Shown: positions 60,321-64,000 of the stretch, piece after piece | Layout of the letters: each line of letters opens with the position of its first letter | How positions within the stretch are numbered: the first letter of the stretch is position 1 | Assembly: GCA_910584725.1 (NCBI GenBank) | Contig: CAJUBE010000020.1 | Coordinates: 16,785 to 80,784 of the forward strand | Reading direction: 5' to 3' | From: an uncultured Lachnospiraceae bacterium | Lineage (GTDB): Bacteria > Bacillota > Clostridia > Lachnospirales > Lachnospiraceae | DNA length: 64,000 nucleotides | Program-made: the position numbers and the translations under genes | The notes under the pieces: model-generated | The model's input: the letters and a program-made list of their open reading frames with translations, nothing else | Told to the model about the DNA's origin: nothing | Databases searched by the model: none

Positions 60321-61943
60321 ATGATAAAAAATACATGTATTTCTTTACACCCATCATCACCCATTCGAAATGATGCCCTAAACTCAATTAGACACACACT
60401 TTTGTTAAAATATGAAGTTCCAAAAGTAGACAACAGAAATCAGTTGATTTCTGAAGTTACGAAAAGCTGTCAAAAATGTTGCCAAGGTTTATTTCGGGAT
60501 ACCATAGATTTATCTTATGAAAATATCTTGTTTAACTTTTTCGGTACTTTGCCGCCTATGGCAGTAGCGACCCTTAAAAATGCTTCTTACAAGCTTTCTT
60601 TCTTGGACAGGTTTCCGCCAAACAACCAGCTATATCCAAAAATGTCCCACATTGGATATCCCACTATGATACTGGATCACTGTGTCCTTAGCTGTTATCA
60701 CGCTGTCTTAACAGAACTTCTGGGGAACAAAACCGTCACGTCTTATGAAATGGTAAATGATATAAAACTTCAGGGAATCTATTCTCTTTATAAAAGGAAC
60801 AAACTTAATTTTCAATCCGAACCTATTTTAAAAAAGAAGAATCCAAATCTATATTTTGAATCAAATTCAAAAAAATCTTCATCTGCTTCAGATTTTGGAA
60901 AAAAGGCTCAAACTCATATAAAAGCTCTCACATCCACTCAGCCTATATTTAAAGCAGAAGATTTTAATGATACGAATGGATTCTTTCTTCAATTTGCAGA
61001 TATCTTTTCACATATATGCGATATTGATGTCCGACGTTGGAAATTTCTCTCGTCTAAAATCAATGAAAATAACAAATTTGATATATTAGAGAGATTTAAA
61101 CTACTTTCAGAGGAATTATTTCCTGCAAAAGATAAAAAAACGTATGTTACTGTAGATAACTTATATTACTTTTACATCATGGAAAGGATTTCCAATGTTA
61201 AACTCATCTCGTGTCTGTTAAAAAATATTGATTTTATAGAAAAAAATACCCAGTACATTCTCAGCCAAGAAGAAACAATAAATACGCTATGTCGATGCCA
61301 AAAATTTCCTAACGTTTTCAGCCGACAGTATTTCATTCAGTATGCCTTTGACCAACTGATCAACAAGCCAATATCTTATTTGGATTTTTGGCATAGACAC
61401 AGATTGGATATGAGTACAAGCGTCCTTAAATCCACATTAAAACCTATCAAGCATTTCCAATTTGTAAGGTGGCTGGAACAATTTTCTCTTTTCTGCGATT
61501 ATATGTCTGAATATGTAATACCGATTTATGAATGGTGCTTTACAAATATGCTCATGGATACAATAGAAAAAAACTTTGTACCGGATACCGACAAAGAAAA
61601 GATTATTAACAAATTTACACACAGAACAAATCTTGTTACTGCATATGAGGTTTTATCAGAATACATGCAACAAAACAGTGAACAAATCATATGTCCAGTT
61701 CCATTTGACGAACAGCCGGGAACCTTAAGCTTTGTTACAAAAGCAGAAAGTGATCTGAAATTCCTTGACATACCCGCTGATACTTTACAGCACCTTTTTC
61801 AAATATGCTTTTCGCAAGAGGAACTGGATTTAAACCTATGTCAATTAAACCCTGATTTCTTTCTAAACGGCAGAAAGAAATCTAGCGCTCGAAATTCCGA
61901 ACACATTCGTAACTTTTATATCAATTTATTATATCCCGGCTAA
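60321..61943 (+). CDS. AT-rich orphan gene of the element, unknown function
   Basis: A 540-residue soluble protein, the only plus-strand gene seen inside the element. No domain is recognised. Visible features are clustered Cys/Lys near residues 49-56 (SCQKCCQG), Cys/Tyr/His lines (LDHCVLSCYHAV), a Lys/Ser-rich linker near 170-200 and a helical C-terminal half. Codon use is strongly AT-biased, unlike the rest of the window. GGAG lies 9 bases before the ATG, and a terminator follows. It has its own transcription unit, as cargo genes (toxin, defence or regulatory) often do. Confidence 0.7.
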   Translation: MIKNTCISLHPSSPIRNDALNSIRHTLLLKYEVPKVDNRNQLISEVTKSCQKCCQGLFRDTIDLSYENILFNFFGTLPPMAVATLKNASYKLSFLDRFPPNNQLYPKMSHIGYPTMILDHCVLSCYHAVLTELLGNKTVTSYEMVNDIKLQGIYSLYKRNKLNFQSEPILKKKNPNLYFESNSKKSSSASDFGKKAQTHIKALTSTQPIFKAEDFNDTNGFFLQFADIFSHICDIDVRRWKFLSSKINENNKFDILERFKLLSEELFPAKDKKTYVTVDNLYYFYIMERISNVKLISCLLKNIDFIEKNTQYILSQEETINTLCRCQKFPNVFSRQYFIQYAFDQLINKPISYLDFWHRHRLDMSTSVLKSTLKPIKHFQFVRWLEQFSLFCDYMSEYVIPIYEWCFTNMLMDTIEKNFVPDTDKEKIINKFTHRTNLVTAYEVLSEYMQQNSEQIICPVPFDEQPGTLSFVTKAESDLKFLDIPADTLQHLFQICFSQEELDLNLCQLNPDFFLNGRKKSSARNSEHIRNFYINLLYPG

Positions 61944-61995
61944 TGCCATCAAATATCGAGCGTACAGCTAAAAACTTATATCTGAAATTTTTACT

Positions 61996-62040
61996 TGGGC
62001 ATAACTGATACACTATAACCTATATGCCCACTTTATTTTC
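61996..62040 (+). terminator. Terminator of the orphan gene
   Basis: TGGGCATA (61996-62003) pairs with TATGCCCA (62023-62030) and is followed by CTTTATTTTC on the plus strand, about 50 bases after the stop codon. Confidence 0.7.
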
Positions 62041-62116
62041 ATTTATCTTTATTTTTTTTCTAAAAAATGTGCGTATTTTCGACCTTTTGAAAATTTTTTC
62101 TAAATATAATTCAACA

Positions 62117-62151
62117 AAAGTTGGGCACATATGAACACTATGCCCAACTTT
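62117..62151. terminator. Bidirectional hairpin between convergent element genes
   Basis: AAAGTTGGGCA (62117-62127) pairs perfectly with TGCCCAACTTT (62141-62151). It shares the TTGGGCA arm with the terminator at 61996, suggesting duplication. It lies 20 bases beyond the stop of the annealing-protein gene. Confidence 0.7.
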
Positions 62152-62171
62152 TACACAAATACTATTCCCAT

Positions 62172-62930
62172 TTACGCCGCACTCTTCGTCTTCCCCAGCG
62201 CCTCCATCACCCGCTTATACACCGCCTCGCTCATCGTCTCCGGCTTCCCGATCTTGTACCTCTCCTGCACCGTCTCCATCGCTACCCCTGTCCTGTCAAG
62301 CTCCGCCTGCAGGTCACTCATCTGGCTGTCAGTAAGAACTGCCTCCGGCGCTTTCTTCCTTGCCGCCTTTTTCTTTCCCGTCCCGGATGCCGCCGCTCCC
62401 TGCATCGCATAGACGCAGTCGCCTTTCGTGTTGACGACCACAAGGGACACGATCTCCCGGCTGTCATTGTATCCGATGGATGCCACCTTAAAACGGTCGT
62501 TACAGTAAAGCCTGTCGCCTTTTTTCTGGATATCTGCCAGATCGCCCTGAATCCAGATGAACGGGGCAGTATAGAGCTCCCGCCCGATGCCCCAGTTGAA
62601 GCACGCCCTCTTGAAGCTGTCCGATGCCTGCCCTTTCTCCTTCTCCGAATAACTGGTTGTTCCCACATCCTGCTTTGCCACCCACTCCTTTTTTATCTCA
62701 TCATAAATCTCCACCGTGCAGTAAAGGTTCCCCTCAATGCTCTGGTGGCTCCGTTTCCACCCGAAAGCCCCGAAAGTCTCGTCGAGGATGCGCTGGTCTA
62801 CCCTCGCGTCCTTATAGAGCAGGAGGCTTAACCCGTTTTCTTTTATCACCGATACCCTGCACTCGATCTCCTCCGCTTTTAGAAGCCTGATCTTTTTCGC
62901 TTCATCCTTCTGTCCTGTTCCTGCATCCAT
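62172..62930 (-). CDS. Rad52/Rad22-type single-strand annealing protein
   Basis: 252 residues. The core GWKRSHQSIEGNLYCTVEIYDE, WVAKQDVGTTSYSEKEKGQASDSFKRACFNWGIGRELYT matches the Rad52/Rad22 annealing fold used by phage recombinases (K..SDSFKRA..N.G). A basic Lys/Ala linker (GTGKKKAARKKA) leads to a short C-terminal helical domain (TDSQMSDLQAEL...). GGAGAGG precedes the ATG. With the exonuclease upstream it forms a Red-like pair for homologous exchange between elements. Confidence 0.78.
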   Translation of the reverse strand: MDAGTGQKDEAKKIRLLKAEEIECRVSVIKENGLSLLLYKDARVDQRILDETFGAFGWKRSHQSIEGNLYCTVEIYDEIKKEWVAKQDVGTTSYSEKEKGQASDSFKRACFNWGIGRELYTAPFIWIQGDLADIQKKGDRLYCNDRFKVASIGYNDSREIVSLVVVNTKGDCVYAMQGAAASGTGKKKAARKKAPEAVLTDSQMSDLQAELDRTGVAMETVQERYKIGKPETMSEAVYKRVMEALGKTKSAA

Positions 62931-62947
62931 TTTCTCCTCTCCTTCCT

Positions 62948-62981
62948 GACTGCCGGAAGTCCTTTTACACCCCCGGCAGTC
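62948..62981 (-). promoter_or_regulatory. Hairpin between exonuclease and annealing-protein genes
   Basis: GACTGCCGG (62948-62956) pairs perfectly with CCGGCAGTC (62973-62981). It lies in the 108-base gap and starts 18 bases upstream of the annealing-protein ATG. It may tune expression between the two genes. Confidence 0.4.
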
Positions 62982-63039
62982 CTGTCTTCCTGCTGCTGTA
63001 ATCCCGTTTCCTCTATAATAATATAATTACAGGCAAAAC

Positions 63040-63960
63040 TTACGCCGCCTTTACCTCAAACCGCCTGCAGTGTGACACGGTGGCATAATCCGCATAGATC
63101 TCCGGCCGCTCCGCTTTGATCCGTTTCGTGTCGAGCCTCGTGGAATCCACATTGCCCCACGAGACACGGTAGTTCCCGCTCACCGCCAGTTCATGCTCAC
63201 CCATCGCCAGCTTCACTTCCTGCTCGATCTGCTTCTTTTCCGTTTCCAGTTCCGCGATCTCCATAAGGATCGTCCTGCGCCGTTCCAGTTTCCCGTCAAA
63301 CCCGGCAAGGGACACTGTCCCGCCGGGCTTTGCGCTGCCAAAATACTTCTCTATCACCTCGTCGCAGGCTCTGCTCCCATCCGGCGGCGGCATGGTCCCT
63401 TTCACCACATGGTTATTCCAGAAATCCCCTTCCACATCTATGAGCCGTCCGATCAGGTCGTCATCCCATTCCAGTTTTCTGTAGACAAATCCCTGCCCCA
63501 GTATCAGCGCCGCTATATACCATGCCCGCTTTCCCGTGACCGCCATGTAGTGGTAACACTGCATCACATAGTGGAGAGGGATGTCCCCGTCAGACCACTT
63601 GTCCGCATTGTAGGCGCTGGCTGTCTTGCATTCCAGCCCGGCGTCTTCCCCGATGACCAGCCTGTCCACATCCGCGATCATAAATGGGTGCTCCATGCTA
63701 CGGTACATAAAGTTGGAGCGGCGGACTTTTAATCCCGTCGCCTCCGTGAACCGCTCCGCCACATACTGTTCGAGGTCATGCCCGATACGGACTGCCTCGG
63801 TATCGACTTCCTCCGCCTCGACACTGGTCTTGTCCCGGAATACCTTCATGGCGCTGCTGTAGGGGTTTACCCCGCAGACTGCCCCCGCATCAGAACCGCC
63901 GATCCCAGATTTTCTTAAGCGGAGCCATTCCGCGTTGCTGACTCCTTGTAACGCGGCACT
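63040..63960 (-). CDS. YqaJ-family (lambda-type) exonuclease
   Basis: A PD-(D/E)XK exonuclease: Asp in IADVDRLVI, Glu and Lys in GLECKTAS, then a coiled segment (EIAELETEKKQIEQEVKLAMGE) and a C-terminal domain. The first ATG is at 63849, but the family's conserved N-terminus (EWLRLRKSGIGGSDAGAVCGVNPY) is encoded in frame upstream, to 63960. That stretch ends at an in-frame TAA (63961-63963) without any usable start codon. Either the gene has suffered a 1-base deletion near 63940-63955, or it starts unconventionally. It pairs with the annealing protein downstream. Confidence 0.8.
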   Translation of the reverse strand, partial: SAALQGVSNAEWLRLRKSGIGGSDAGAVCGVNPYSSAMKVFRDKTSVEAEEVDTEAVRIGHDLEQYVAERFTEATGLKVRRSNFMYRSMEHPFMIADVDRLVIGEDAGLECKTASAYNADKWSDGDIPLHYVMQCYHYMAVTGKRAWYIAALILGQGFVYRKLEWDDDLIGRLIDVEGDFWNNHVVKGTMPPPDGSRACDEVIEKYFGSAKPGGTVSLAGFDGKLERRRTILMEIAELETEKKQIEQEVKLAMGEHELAVSGNYRVSWGNVDSTRLDTKRIKAERPEIYADYATVSHCRRFEVKAA

Positions 63961-64000
63961 TTATAGTAGACGGAAAAAGCATTTTATTTTCGACAGTATA

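Larger units (their letters stand above)
55144..64000. mobile_element. Integrative mobile element, left part; right end outside the window
   Basis: It is delimited on the left by the disrupted ABC gene. The gene content changes at once to a large serine recombinase, an ATPase cassette, an AT-rich orphan and phage-type recombination genes. Base composition varies strongly inside (the 60.1-62.1 kb part is markedly AT-rich), as in mosaic elements. No conjugation, capsid or replication genes are recognised in the visible 8.9 kb, so its class (ICE, IME or prophage-like) is undecided. Confidence 0.85.

Overview
The window comes from a spore-forming, anaerobic, low-to-mid GC Firmicute, most likely a Lachnospiraceae (Clostridium cluster XIVa) gut bacterium. 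The sporulation genes (spoIVA, a SpoVAF/GerA-type germination protein, a CotF-like coat protein), the oxygen-sensitive class III ribonucleotide reductase (nrdD/nrdG), the MocR-pdxST module, OpuC and PotABCD transporters, several c-di-GMP proteins and the GGGtGRT/NifU-like pair all fit this. No rRNA, tRNA or CRISPR array was seen.

Layout. 1-8.4 kb: a clipped small membrane ORF, a MATE exporter, a MocR (PdxR-like) regulator divergent from pdxST, a GH1 beta-glucosidase fused to phosphomannose isomerase, and a GDSL/SGNH esterase. 8.7-13.8 kb: germination protein, dUTPase, and nrdG/nrdD behind a strong promoter with two NrdR boxes. 13.8-22.3 kb: WYL regulator, HAD nucleotidase, a small membrane protein, RNase HI, a membrane-bound MutS-like ATPase, then nucleoside and SAH/MTA salvage (mtaD, cdd, punA) and an HTH-methyltransferase fusion. 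22.4-29 kb: two gene fragments, an OpuC-type osmoprotectant transporter, spoIVA and a lactonase. 29-33.5 kb: a PuuR-like regulator with potABCD. 33.5-46.6 kb: lipoprotein, PIN/NYN protein, esterase, hybrid kinase, coat protein, a large secreted protein of unknown function, the GGGtGRT/NifU-like pair, a diguanylate cyclase and a left-handed beta-helix protein. 46.7-54.9 kb: topoisomerase III, an AAA ATPase, an EAL phosphodiesterase, asd and argH.

From about 55.14 kb to the right edge lies an integrative element. It has inserted into the Walker A codons of an ABC-transporter ATPase gene and reads: large serine recombinase, a small ORF, a three-gene ATPase cassette (HerA-like ATPase, a degenerate ATPase-like protein, a DUF927-like protein), a palindrome flanked by direct repeats, an AT-rich orphan gene of 540 codons, and a Red-like recombination pair (Rad52-type annealing protein and YqaJ exonuclease). 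The recombinase reading frame crosses the left junction, so its C-terminus is host-encoded in the integrated state.

The most unusual chromosomal feature is a set of multi-branched palindromic elements placed directly behind stop codons. One family has at least eight copies (7.2, 10.7, 14.9, 24.4, 35.7, 46.7, 48.8, 50.3 kb). A second, looser class shares the architecture and the position (11.4, 19.9, 26.1, 29.6, 38.7, 42.8 kb). They share an outer stem that often supplies the stop codon, and carry interchangeable inner hairpins.
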